Shown here: one piece after another, positions 1 to 6,191 of the stretch | Position numbering within the stretch: position 1 is the stretch's first letter | Layout: every line of letters starts with the position of its first letter | Origin: JAUZQZ01 sp964492105 | GTDB lineage: Bacteria > Pseudomonadota > Zetaproteobacteria > Mariprofundales > Mariprofundaceae | DNA: 9,830 nt | Assembly: GCA_964492105.1 (NCBI GenBank) | Contig: CAZBJB010000053.1 | Coordinates: 1 to 9,830, forward strand | Direction: 5' to 3' | Notes under the pieces: generated by a model | Databases searched by the model: none | The model's input: only the letters and a program-made list of their open reading frames with translations | What the model was told of the DNA's origin: nothing | Made by a program: the position numbers and the translations under genes

Positions 1-494
1 TGGATGGAGAAGCAACGCAAGTTGGAGCCGGGATATGCGGTGAGCCGGAAGCTAAGGATCTGTAAATAAATAACATGGCCATTTCTCCATCCAGCATTGA
101 TGCCGGAAAACATGCGTTCGCGGAACCGCTGTGTACGGGGAAGTCAGTAATGGCTCTCCCTGCCTGATTACGTTGCTGCACTTTCGCACAGGTTAGCCCC
201 CCTGCCCTTTACGCATAAAACAGTTCTGAACCTATAGAGATGTGCCGTTCATCCTTTCGGCATAAATGGTCGTGATGATTGTGGATATTGGAGGCTATCC
301 CGGTCGCAACAGCGTTCCGCCGACTGGCAACTTATGGATCAAATCCAAGGTAGAGGTAAGCCCGACCCATCGGGTAAAATCTCCGTCTCCATCACGAACC
401 TTTGGTTCTATCCCATGAACAATGAATACAAAAATAGTGTAAAACGGGCTGGCCGAATGTTTACCAACTTCCTTTGCGGTGGATGATTAAAAAT
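1..494. other. Non-coding left flank, possible tail of an upstream gene
   Basis: No convincing complete gene is visible. Two frames stay open from the window edge to early stops (TAA at 67-69 and TAA at 63-65), so one could be the C-terminus of a gene starting outside, but neither 20-22-residue tail is recognisable. Small hairpins occur (TGCCG 243-247 with CGGCA 258-262; GAACC/GGTTC around 397-409). Bases 261-281 match the terminal part of the dispersed repeat described at 2303, so at least one repeat remnant lies here. No rRNA or riboswitch was recognised. Confidence 0.5.
260..281 (-). repeat. Remnant of the AGCCTGCATGATTCA-type dispersed repeat
   Basis: The string CATAAATGGTCGTGATGATT differs by one base from CATAAATCGTCGTGATGATT in the copy at 2303. 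Similarity stops on both sides: the terminal bases to the left and the hairpin to the right are not conserved. It is in the same orientation as the 2303 copy. It may be a decayed copy; the match is about 21 bases, so it rests on modest evidence. Confidence 0.4.
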
Positions 495-571
495 TGGTGG
501 GCTCACCAGGACTCGAACCTGGAACCAACCGGTTATGAGCCGGTAGCGCTAACCAATTGCGCCATGAGCCC
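495..571 (-). tRNA. tRNA with CAU anticodon, probably tRNA-Ile2 (lysidine type), else elongator Met
   Basis: On the minus strand a complete 77-base cloverleaf can be folded. The acceptor is GGGCTCA/TGAGCCC, the D stem GCGC/GCGC, and the anticodon stem ACCGG/CCGGT holds loop CTCATAA (anticodon CAT). The T arm is CCAGG-TTCGAGT-CCTGG, the discriminator is A, and CCA is encoded. CAU can belong to initiator Met, elongator Met or the tRNA-Ile2 whose C34 is changed to lysidine by TilS. The perfectly paired acceptor end argues against initiator. The GGCTCATAACC anticodon arm resembles Ile2 genes I know, but Met cannot be excluded by eye. Right after CCA the transcript runs into AATTTTTAATC, a possible weak termination tract. 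The gene is divergent from rhlB. Confidence 0.95.
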
Positions 572-602
572 GCGCTGATCCGCACAAGCTAATGCGCAAG
601 TC

Positions 603-632
603 TTTGCGGAGCAATCGAAAACGGCATAAGAT
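603..632 (+). promoter_or_regulatory. Possible sigma70 promoter for rhlB
   Basis: TTTGCG (603-608) and TAAGAT (627-632) are separated by 18 bases and resemble a weak -35/-10 pair. The predicted transcript would start a little over 20 bases before the ATG at 661, which fits that start and would exclude the upstream ATG at 592. Consensus fit is only moderate. Confidence 0.25.
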
Positions 633-660
633 CCGCAACCCCAATGAACAGAAGGTCTTG

Positions 661-1944
661 ATGCAATTTAACGAACTCAATCTCCCTGAACCGCTACAAC
701 AGGCAATCCATGACCTTGCTTTCACCAAATTGACAGATGTGCAGCAGGTTGCCCTGCCCATGACGCTGGCGGGAAAGGATGTGGCCGGACAAGGGCGCAC
801 GGGGACGGGTAAAACGGCGACATTTTTGATTACAATCATCAATCACCTGTTGACCCGTGCGTCAAAGCAAGGGCGTACACAACATCATCCGCGTGCCCTG
901 ATTATTGCGCCTACCCGCGAATTAATTATTCAGATTTACGATGATGCCAAAAAACTGGCCAAACATACCCCGTTGAAACTGCACGCCGTCTACGGTGGCG
1001 TGGATTACGAGAAGCAACTGAAGGCATTTGGACAAGGCGTGGATATTCTCATCGGCACCCCGGGCCGTTTGATTGATTATCTGAAACAACACGCGTATTC
1101 GTTGAGCAAGGCTGAGATGCTGGTTATCGACGAAGCGGATCGTATGTTTGACTTGGGGTTTATCAAAGATTTGCGTTTCATGTTGCGTCGTTTACCCAAG
1201 TATGACGAGCGCCAGTCGCTAATGTTTTCCGCAACGCTGTCGCACAGTATACTGGAGCTGGCGTATGAGTATATGAATTCGCCTGAGAAGATTCGCGCCG
1301 AGGAAGGCGATATTACAGCCTCCGGCATTGAGGAATCGCTTTATCATACGGGTATGGATGAAAAATTCCCTCTGCTGGTTTATCTGTTGCGTCAGTCCAA
1401 TGTGCAACGTGGCATCATTTTCATCAATGAAAAACGTACCGGTGAGCGTGTAGCCCGCAATCTGGCGCGCTATGGTTTCAAGGTAGGCATACTCTCCGGG
1501 GATGTGAGACAAAAAAAACGTATCCGTATTTTGGAGGATTTCGGTGACGGTAAGTTACATTTGCTGGTAGCTACGGATGTTGCCAGCCGTGGCCTGCATA
1601 TAGGCGGTGTCACCCATATCTTCAATTATGATTTACCGGAAGATGCCGAGAATTATGTACACCGTATTGGACGCACTGCCCGTGCGGGCGCAACGGGCGT
1701 TGCCATATCATTTTCGTGTGAACGGTTTTGTTTCGGCCTGCCGGATATTGAGAGCTATCTCAGCCGCGTCATTCCACTCAAATCCATTGATCTGTCCATG
1801 CTGGACATCGGCGAACCCATGCAACCCACGGCTACGGCTGAAGGCTTAAAAAAAGAGGATCGGACTGCGCAGGATAAGCGCTCCAACAGATCCGGAAAAC
1901 ACAGGGGCGGTCGAGTGGGGAATCTCCAACGTCGACGCAGGTAA
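661..1944 (+). CDS. rhlB: DEAD-box ATP-dependent RNA helicase, RhlB type
   Basis: A 427-residue RNA helicase that unwinds structured RNA using ATP; in enterobacteria RhlB is a subunit of the RNA degradosome. All core motifs are visible: Q motif (LTDVQQ), motif I GRTGTGKT (about 45-52), PTRELIIQ, TPGR, DEAD (157-160), SAT (190-192), VATDVASRG (303-311) and HRIGRTARAG (334-343). The stretch LHIGGVTHIFNYDLPED and the following LPDIESYL-IP region resemble RhlB rather than RhlE, SrmB or DbpA. The tail is short and very basic (ends RRRR), as in RNA-binding extensions. The start at 661 has AGAAGG five bases upstream and gives a length close to E. coli RhlB (421). An in-frame ATG at 592 would add 23 basic residues but lacks a ribosome site and sits against the divergent tRNA. 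It is probably monocistronic. Confidence 0.93.
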   Translation: MQFNELNLPEPLQQAIHDLAFTKLTDVQQVALPMTLAGKDVAGQGRTGTGKTATFLITIINHLLTRASKQGRTQHHPRALIIAPTRELIIQIYDDAKKLAKHTPLKLHAVYGGVDYEKQLKAFGQGVDILIGTPGRLIDYLKQHAYSLSKAEMLVIDEADRMFDLGFIKDLRFMLRRLPKYDERQSLMFSATLSHSILELAYEYMNSPEKIRAEEGDITASGIEESLYHTGMDEKFPLLVYLLRQSNVQRGIIFINEKRTGERVARNLARYGFKVGILSGDVRQKKRIRILEDFGDGKLHLLVATDVASRGLHIGGVTHIFNYDLPEDAENYVHRIGRTARAGATGVAISFSCERFCFGLPDIESYLSRVIPLKSIDLSMLDIGEPMQPTATAEGLKKEDRTAQDKRSNRSGKHRGGRVGNLQRRRR

Positions 1945-1962
1945 AATAAAGATGGGTATTTT

Positions 1963-2035
1963 GAACCTCCCGCAACACGCGTGCGCGGGGATCGGCTTTC
2001 CCACTTCGGCCCATTTCCGATCTGGAATGTTGATC
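1963..2035 (+). repeat. Solo, diverged arm of the IS5-like MITE
   Basis: Bases 1990-2020 match the reverse complement of 3760-3790 in the MITE at 30 of 31 positions. Without any gap, 1963-1989 matches the reverse complement of the MITE's terminal 27 bases (3791-3817) at roughly two thirds of positions. The terminus here reads GAACCTCCCGCAACAC against GAGCCTCTTGCAAAAC. Similarity fades after about 2035 and no opposite arm follows. It lies 18 bases after the rhlB stop and may form part of that gene's 3' untranslated region. Confidence 0.7.
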
Positions 2036-2146
2036 CCTTGCTGGCTGAGCAGCATAAAACATGGTCAACAGGAAAACGCTACTTCGACATTGTGGACTGA
2101 ATCAATCGTTGAATTCCGAACCAGCCCCAGTAGATACGATGGTGAT

Positions 2147-2236
2147 AAACTACCCCGCCGCAAGCAGCGGGGTATTACAGGCATAACGATTCTCATATCG
2201 CAGCAAGCTGCGGGGAATTAGACCCAAAGAGATTAA
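2147..2236 (+). repeat. REP-like palindromic element, copy A
   Basis: TACCCCGC (2151-2158) and GCGGGGTA (2167-2174) form a perfect 8-bp stem with an 8-base loop. A second block around GCAGCAAGCTGCGGGG follows, and the unit ends with AAAGAGATTAAA. The layout is shared with 3293-3369 (forward, diverged), and a lone reverse hairpin lies at 2450-2478. Paired small palindromes of this kind resemble REP or IS200/IS605-derived non-autonomous elements; that assignment is inference. Confidence 0.6.
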
Positions 2237-2278
2237 ACCACCTGAAAGTTCCATGACCTCAATAAGTTTGATTTGCTT

Positions 2279-2291
2279 CCCCCCCCCCCCC
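2279..2291 (+). repeat. Homopolymer of 13 C
   Basis: A run of thirteen consecutive C bases lies 11 bases before the end of the dispersed repeat at 2303 and about 266 bases upstream of nudF. Such tracts are prone to slipped-strand changes and to sequencing error. It is outside any gene and about 117 bases upstream of the putative nudF promoter, so a direct effect on translation is not expected. Confidence 0.9.
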
Positions 2292-2302
2292 GGCGTTGCC
2301 CT

Positions 2303-2377
2303 AGCCTGCATGATTCATAAATCGTCGTGATGATTGCGCCTGCCTGTGCGTGCCGCACGCAGACAGGCCGGGCCTGT
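2303..2377 (-). repeat. Dispersed inverted-end repeat, partial copy R1
   Basis: The outer end is AGCCTGCATGATTCA (2303-2317), followed by the shared block around CGTCGTGATGATTGCG. A long hairpin made of CCTGCCTGTGCGTGC and GCACGCAGACAGG comes next. Read on the minus strand it aligns almost base for base with the right-hand ends of the copies at 6340-6415 and 9475-9545. The left half of the element is missing; similarity stops near 2377. It is the only sizeable copy in reverse orientation. Confidence 0.75.
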
Positions 2378-2407
2378 GTTTTTCGGCGCAATATAGGCAT
2401 GCAGCGT

Positions 2408-2436
2408 TTGATGAAGCTGTCAATTGGCGTTATGCT
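2408..2436 (+). promoter_or_regulatory. Possible sigma70 promoter for nudF
   Basis: TTGATG (2408-2413) and TATGCT (2431-2436) are spaced by exactly 17 bases; each matches four of six consensus positions. It lies just downstream of repeat copy R1 and would give a leader of about 115 bases that includes the palindrome at 2450-2478. This is a motif match only. Confidence 0.3.
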
Positions 2437-2449
2437 AGCAGGATGGTAC

Positions 2450-2478
2450 CCATACCCCGTAGCTTGCTTCGGGGATAG
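2450..2478 (-). repeat. REP-like hairpin, reverse orientation
   Basis: CCCCG (2455-2459) and CGGGG (2470-2474) enclose the loop TAGCTTGCTT. The sequence ATACCCCGTAGCTTGC is the reverse-strand version of the 2151-2174 hairpin (reverse complement TACCCCGCTGCTTGC). It would lie in the leader of nudF if the promoter at 2408 is real, where it might affect transcript stability. Confidence 0.5.
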
Positions 2479-2557
2479 TGTTGTATCCATGGATTACGCG
2501 AGGGTTACCCCGTTTTGTGAATAACGCAGGTTAAGTCCAAACGCAAGCGAGTTACTC

Positions 2558-3133
2558 ATGCATTACAAGTTTATTGACAAGCACTCACTGTACAACGGGT
2601 TCTTCCAGCTGGATGCCTTCACGGTGGAGCATGAACGTTTTGATGGCGGCAATCAGACCATTGTGCGTGAGCATCTGGAGCGCGGAGATGCCGTAGCCAT
2701 ACTGCTGTATGATCCGGCCAGGGATACCGTGCTGTTCATCAAACAATTTCGTATTGGCCCGGCCGTACGTAATAATGCGAGCGAGCAGGATGCGTGGCTA
2801 ATTGAGATCGTGGCTGGCATGGTGGATAACAACGAAACACCCGAAACATGCGCACGGCGTGAATGTGTTGAAGAAGCAGGCTACGTGCCGGAAAGACTGC
2901 AACCCCTGGGTGGTTACTATACCACGCCCGGTGGTTCATCCGAATATATTTATCTGTACCTGGGTGAAGTGGATGCGGATCAACCCTGCGGTAACGGCGG
3001 TGGACTGGACGAGGAACACGAGGATATTCGCACCCTGTGGGTAGATCGGAAACAGGCGACGCAGTGGGTGCATGAGGGACGTATCAATTCCGCAGCGTCC
3101 ATGCTGGCTCTGCTGCTGGCATTCGGAGGTTGA
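2558..3133 (+). CDS. nudF: NUDIX hydrolase, ADP-ribose pyrophosphatase type
   Basis: A 191-residue cytosolic NUDIX enzyme, most like NudF/TrgB, which splits ADP-ribose into AMP and ribose 5-phosphate. The NUDIX box fits GX5EX7REUXEEXGU at residues 87-109 (G87, E93, R101-E102, E105-E106, G108), with Cys103 at the usually aliphatic U position. The segment before the box (LIEIVAGMVD) and after it (GGYYTTPGGSSEYIYLYLG) are typical of the ADP-ribose pyrophosphatase subgroup, as is the early VLFIKQFRIG strand. A late acidic segment (GGGLDEEHEDI) supplies a likely catalytic or metal-binding acidic loop. Length is close to E. coli NudF (209). No strong ribosome site precedes the ATG (GCGAG about 7 bases upstream at best). 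The gene stands alone between two repeat clusters, so its expression is probably independent of rhlB and of the convergent biotin genes. Confidence 0.9.
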   Translation: MHYKFIDKHSLYNGFFQLDAFTVEHERFDGGNQTIVREHLERGDAVAILLYDPARDTVLFIKQFRIGPAVRNNASEQDAWLIEIVAGMVDNNETPETCARRECVEEAGYVPERLQPLGGYYTTPGGSSEYIYLYLGEVDADQPCGNGGGLDEEHEDIRTLWVDRKQATQWVHEGRINSAASMLALLLAFGG

Positions 3134-3151
3134 GTGATCTACCACATGAAC

Positions 3152-3298
3152 CCACATAACTCATAAATGCTACCGCTTGTTCCTTCGTTTGCAACAACTC
3201 CTTCGTCGGCCGATATGCACGGCTACGCGCCCCTTCTCAGGAATCCGTTGCGAACAAGGTGCCTGCGCAATCGTCGCGGCGATCCATGAATAAACAAC
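3152..3298 (+). repeat. Dispersed inverted-end repeat, copy R2 (short form)
   Basis: The left end AACCCACATAACTCATAAAT matches the R1 end AGCCTGCATGATTCATAAAT at 15 of 20 positions. Then come blocks shared with R3 and R4: GCTTGTTCCTT, CTCCTTCGTCGG, GCACGGCTACG and AATCCGTTGCGAACAA. The right end is CGGCGATCCATGAATA followed by a degraded terminus. The long CCTGTCTGCGTGC hairpin of the other copies is reduced to GCCTGCGCAATC, so this copy is about 147 bases. It begins 18 bases after the nudF stop. Confidence 0.75.
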
Positions 3299-3369
3299 TC
3301 CGCCGCAAGCAAGAGGCTCAATAGCATTGATCACAGCACGGCAAGCTGCGGGGGACAGCGATTAAATCC
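3293..3369 (+). repeat. REP-like element, diverged copy B
   Basis: CTCCGCCGCAAGCA and GGCAAGCTGCGGGG followed by CGATTAAATCC align in order with copy A at 2147-2236 (CCCCGCCGCAAGCA, AGCAAGCTGCGGGG, AGATTAAACC). The first hairpin has lost its pairing (GAGGCTC replaces GCGGGGTA), so this is a decayed unit. It directly abuts repeat R2, just as copy A lies near R1. Confidence 0.5.
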
Positions 3370-3382
3370 TCACGCCTAACGT

Positions 3383-3571
3383 TCATCGCTGGTTGACTTG
3401 CCACCCGGATGATGAAACATCCCGCACAGACGTGGCTTGCTCGCCGATCAATGTTGGCGACATCGGGGCTTGGCTGAGGTGATCGAGTCTTCCGCGTCCC
3501 GTCCTTTTATCCGGCGTCGCAGCCCCAACGGCTGCGATGATTGTTTGTCTCCACCATACGGGTTGTTTCAT
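3383..3571 (-). CDS. Doubtful 62-residue hypothetical protein
   Basis: The only argument for coding is an AAGGG motif eight bases before an ATG (3571) and an open frame to a TGA at 3383. The product begins MKQPVWWRQTIIAAVGAATP and has no recognisable domain, signal peptide or membrane segment; AGA and AGG codons are used. The start region (ATGAAACAACCCGTA) and the opposite end of the frame (ATGAAACATCCCGCA at 3412-3426 on the plus strand) form a loose inverted repeat, so this may be another small element rather than a gene. It follows bioD in the same direction but is separated from it by the MITE. Confidence 0.18.
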   Translation of the reverse strand: MKQPVWWRQTIIAAVGAATPDKRTGRGRLDHLSQAPMSPTLIGEQATSVRDVSSSGWQVNQR

Positions 3572-3656
3572 GTTAAAGCCCTTAACCAGTGGTGATTATG
3601 GTAACCATCAGAAACGCCGGGACACCTGAAATTATGGATAGATACGTCAGACTGTC

Positions 3657-3817
3657 GAGCCTCTTGCAAAACTCTGGGTGGATGAGCGGCAATCCCACTT
3701 TGAGGCCATTTTCGGGATTGAATAAGCTGCATGGTGGTTCCATGAAGCGAAATTCAAGCTCGGAAATGGGCCGAAGTGGGGAAGCCGATCACTGCTCATG
3801 AGTTTTGCAAGAGGCTC
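3657..3817. mobile_element. IS5-like MITE, 161 bp, with intact ends and target duplication
   Basis: The ends are perfect 18-bp inverted repeats: GAGCCTCTTGCAAAACTC at 3657-3674 and its reverse complement at 3800-3817. The direct repeat TGTC lies immediately outside both (3653-3656 and 3818-3821), the mark of a transposition event. The arms remain similar inward: CCCACTTTGAGGCCATTTTCGG on the left against CCCACTTCGGCCCATTTCCG in the right arm read in reverse, and TTGAATAAGCTGCATGG against TTGAATTTCGCTTCATGG. The whole element can therefore fold into one long imperfect hairpin. No transposase is encoded. The GAGCCTCTTGCAAAA-type end suggests mobilisation by an IS5-family transposase (inference). 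It lies 74 bases downstream of bioD. Confidence 0.85.
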
Positions 3818-3891
3818 TGTCGGATATGTTTCCTGTACATACATCATGGGATCCATGCTCGGGTGATATTGATGAAATCGCTGCCTGCTGA

Positions 3892-4605
3892 TCATCGACC
3901 TTTTGCACCGCGCGCCAATTGCGTGATATCGGCAACCATCGCATGAAGGCGTGATGAAGCCAGCGTGTGCGTCATATCCGACTGATGTGGGAGGATCAAC
4001 AGTTGTGTACCGGATTTCAGTCGCGGTCTTATGGCCTCGGCATGATACCGTGGTAATTGTCCGCCGGTGTGATCGGCGTCATTAATGATGATCCATGCCG
4101 GATCACGCTTCATATGCTGCAAGTGCTTCAGGGTGAGTAGCGCATGATTGATACCGCCGAGCCTTGCACGCACGACCAGTACAACTATACAGTCCGGCAT
4201 GGCTTCCAGCCAGTCGCTGACCATGAAGTTTTCCGCTAGCGGAACCATCAGGCCGCCCACGCTTTCGATCAGGGTAATGTCATGTTCCGGGATCCTGAGG
4301 GTACACCATCGTACCAGTTCCCCCGGTTCAATGCGCAACCCTTGTTCCGCTGCTGCCTGGTCGGGTGCGGCAAGTGCGGTAAAATCATAGAGGTTTATCG
4401 CCTCTGCTTGCGTATCCGGCATCTCCTGTGCTCGTAGCAATACTTTTATGTCCGGGTTCATTGTTCCTGGGTCACGGCCACAACACACCGGTTTCAGGGC
4501 GCACGTTTTCAGTTTCGTTTCCGCAAGTGCATATGCCAGTGACGCCGTAACAAGAGTCTTGCCCGCATTCGTGTCGGTTGCCGTAATGAAAATGCTAATT
4601 CCCAT
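3892..4605 (-). CDS. bioD: ATP-dependent dethiobiotin synthetase
   Basis: A 237-residue cytosolic enzyme that closes the ureido ring of dethiobiotin from 7,8-diaminononanoate, CO2 and ATP. The P-loop is TATDTNAGKT (residues 8-17), where most relatives have TGTDTxxGKT, so the second position is Ala. KPV follows at 38-40, and the switch-like ESVGG motif replaces the E. coli EGAGG. VVRARLGGINHALLTLKHLQ corresponds to the E. coli VVGVKLGCINHAMLTAQVIQ helix. Length matches the family (about 225). The ATG lies inside the end of bioC (11-base overlap), with no clear ribosome site of its own, so translation is probably coupled to bioC. It is the last gene of the biotin run. The identity is secure; the two motif substitutions also occur in some relatives as far as I recall. 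Confidence 0.93.
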   Translation of the reverse strand: MGISIFITATDTNAGKTLVTASLAYALAETKLKTCALKPVCCGRDPGTMNPDIKVLLRAQEMPDTQAEAINLYDFTALAAPDQAAAEQGLRIEPGELVRWCTLRIPEHDITLIESVGGLMVPLAENFMVSDWLEAMPDCIVVLVVRARLGGINHALLTLKHLQHMKRDPAWIIINDADHTGGQLPRYHAEAIRPRLKSGTQLLILPHQSDMTHTLASSRLHAMVADITQLARGAKGR

Positions 4606-5470
4606 GATAAATGGGGATCACCTTATTATAGGTACGTGGTGCCTCAGCATACCATGCCTGCGCATACAATACCTCAAACGTGGCGCGAATGCGGCCATCC
4701 TTCATTTGATGCCCGGTGTTATATACTGTGTTCAGTTGACGTAACAGGCTGCGGCCATACAGGCCGCCGGGCCGGTTGGAAATGGCGCTGGCGGATGCGC
4801 CCAGTGCCTTGAGTTCACGTACCAGCGCCATGGTATCCGGGTACGTCAGTGTGAACAGGTCCGTGTCCGTGACCGGCAGTTCCACCGGTAATTCCATCAG
4901 GGAGTTGCCCAGGCTGGTGACATCGGGGAAAGGAAGTACCAGTCCTGCATGCTCATGTTTGATGGATGCCAGCGACTGCCGTAATTCGGAGAGCGTACGG
5001 CGGCCAAAGGTGGACAACAGCATTAAGCCACCCGGAGCCAGTATGCGGCGCATTTCAGACAGCATTTTCCGGGGGTGTACAACCCACTGCAGGGTAAGGT
5101 TGGAACATACCAGATCGAATGAGGTATCAGGAAAGGGGAGCGATAACGCATCCGCCGTAACAAACTGCATTTTGGCCTGCCACGGCAAACGTCGAGTGTG
5201 TTTCCTTTTCGCAGCTTCGATCATGGAGTCGGCTATATCCACTGCTATCATGTGTGCCCGTTTGAAACGCTCTCGCAACAATCCGGTGAAATATCCCGTA
5301 CCACAGCCAATATCGAGAATCCGCGCCGGTTTCAAGCGAATAAATTCGGCATGCGCAATAAGCCGATTCGCCACCTCGCGTTGTAACACCGCATGCGCAT
5401 CGTAGGTGTCCACGGCTTGTGAGAAGCGCTGACCTACCCTGTATGGATTTATGTGAGGTTCAGACACCAT
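4595..5470 (-). CDS. bioC: Malonyl-ACP O-methyltransferase
   Basis: A 291-residue SAM-dependent methyltransferase that caps malonyl-ACP as a methyl ester so that fatty-acid synthesis can build pimelate. The N-terminal VGQRFSQAVDTYDAHAVLQ is the BioC signature region. SAM motif I is LDIGCGTG (52-59), motif II is IAVDIADSM (75-83, acidic Asp78), and FDLVCSNLTLQWV (118-130) is the BioC-specific block. APGGLMLLSTFG follows at 145-156. It is somewhat longer than E. coli BioC (251). The start overlaps the end of bioH by 22 bases. GGAG lies only two bases from the ATG but five bases from a GTG at codon 2 (5467), so GTG may be the real start; the product would be one residue shorter. The operon position between bioH and bioD supports the call. 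Confidence 0.94.
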   Translation of the reverse strand: MVSEPHINPYRVGQRFSQAVDTYDAHAVLQREVANRLIAHAEFIRLKPARILDIGCGTGYFTGLLRERFKRAHMIAVDIADSMIEAAKRKHTRRLPWQAKMQFVTADALSLPFPDTSFDLVCSNLTLQWVVHPRKMLSEMRRILAPGGLMLLSTFGRRTLSELRQSLASIKHEHAGLVLPFPDVTSLGNSLMELPVELPVTDTDLFTLTYPDTMALVRELKALGASASAISNRPGGLYGRSLLRQLNTVYNTGHQMKDGRIRATFEVLYAQAWYAEAPRTYNKVIPIYHGN

Positions 5471-6186
5471 TGCTCCAGGTGTTCGTTAAATGTTTTATCT
5501 TGTGTCAAATGGGGCGCATGGCCGCATTTCATGATATCCAAGCTTGCATTGGGAATATGGTTGGCCAGATATCGGCCAGCATCCGACGGAATGATAGTAT
5601 CATGTACGCCGTGCATGACCAGCGACGGGATCGAAATGTTCGTCAGTTGATCGCGTAAATCCAGTGTGTTCAGTAATTTTAAACCTGCACGTAACGCTTC
5701 CGGCGAAGGCGGATGTTTACGATCCACCGCTTGCCTTGCAATGGCGTTAAAGCGGCCGCGTGGTAGTACATCGCCATACAGCATCATCGTGAAGAATTGT
5801 CCGGTCAGTTTGTCGGAGTTGCTTTTCAGTATCTGCTCAAATGCATGAAACTGACGATCAGAGCATCCCCGTGGCCAGTCCGTTTTCGCACGGAAACAAG
5901 GGGTGGAGGACAGCAGCACGATCCCGACCAGTCTTTTCGGGCTCTGATGCGCCAGTTGTATGGCCATCATACCGCCCAGCGACCAACCGATAAGAATACA
6001 GGGTTGATCCGGCAGCGCGGCATGCAATGCATTGAGCCAATATGCGGCGGGAACACTCGGCGTTCCGCCATGACCGGGAAGATCAATGCAGTGTACCAGC
6101 CAGTCCTTTGAAAAATATGCGCTCTGGCCATGCCACACCTGACTGGACTGGCCCCATCCGGAAAAGAAGACCAGTGTCGGCCTCAT
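5449..6186 (-). CDS. bioH: Pimeloyl-ACP methyl ester carboxylesterase
   Basis: A 245-residue alpha/beta hydrolase that removes the methyl group added by BioC and so ends pimelate elongation. Features: strand plus oxyanion loop LVFFSGWGQSSQVW (5-18), DLPGHG (35-40), nucleophile elbow GWSLGG (67-72, Ser69), Asp196 in HGVHDTIIP and His223 in CGHAPHL, giving a complete triad. Length agrees with E. coli BioH (256). The open frame extends upstream to 6258, but those residues are encoded by the inserted repeat R3 and do not look like BioH, so the ATG at 6186 is preferred. The six bases before it are followed upstream directly by the repeat terminus, and no good ribosome site is visible (GGG about 9 bases upstream). 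It overlaps bioC, implying coupled translation. Confidence 0.93.
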   Translation of the reverse strand: MRPTLVFFSGWGQSSQVWHGQSAYFSKDWLVHCIDLPGHGGTPSVPAAYWLNALHAALPDQPCILIGWSLGGMMAIQLAHQSPKRLVGIVLLSSTPCFRAKTDWPRGCSDRQFHAFEQILKSNSDKLTGQFFTMMLYGDVLPRGRFNAIARQAVDRKHPPSPEALRAGLKLLNTLDLRDQLTNISIPSLVMHGVHDTIIPSDAGRYLANHIPNASLDIMKCGHAPHLTQDKTFNEHLEQWCLNLT

Positions 6187-6191
6187 GTTTC

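Larger units (their letters stand above)
1945..2557. other. Repeat-rich intergenic spacer between rhlB and nudF
   Basis: No credible gene is seen in these 613 bases; open frames lack ribosome sites and overlap repeats. It contains, in order: a diverged arm of the IS5-like MITE (1963-2035), a REP-like double hairpin (2147-2236), a run of 13 C (2279-2291), a reverse-oriented partial copy of the larger dispersed repeat (2303-2377), a possible promoter (2408-2436) and a reverse REP-like hairpin (2450-2478). Nothing was recognised in 2040-2145. Confidence 0.7.
3134..3891. other. Repeat-rich intergenic region between convergent nudF and bioD
   Basis: These 758 bases contain a near-full dispersed repeat (3152-3298), a diverged REP-like unit (3293-3369), a region with a doubtful 62-residue frame (3383-3571) and a complete 161-bp IS5-like MITE (3657-3817). 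Bases 3572-3652 and 3822-3891 contain nothing I recognise. No strong rho-independent terminator is evident for either nudF or the biotin genes, although TCGCAGCC/GGCTGCGA (3517-3537) forms a clean hairpin without a T run. Confidence 0.65.

Noticed and set aside
1..93. 11-base inverted repeat TGGATGGAGAA (1-11) and TTCTCCATCCA (83-93)
   Set aside because: One arm starts at the window edge and the spacing is 71 bases; with no other copy it could be chance, so it is not called as an element.
592..660. Upstream in-frame ATG extension of rhlB
   Set aside because: It has no ribosome site, is crowded against the divergent tRNA, and the extension has no counterpart in RhlB; the ATG at 661 has AGAAGG at good spacing.
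3517..3537. TCGCAGCC/GGCTGCGA hairpin as a terminator for nudF or bioD
   Set aside because: The stem is good, but no T run follows on either strand and it is far from both gene ends.
4776..5405. 209-residue plus-strand open frame
   Set aside because: It lies wholly antisense to bioC, which has full family motifs; the frame is a shadow.
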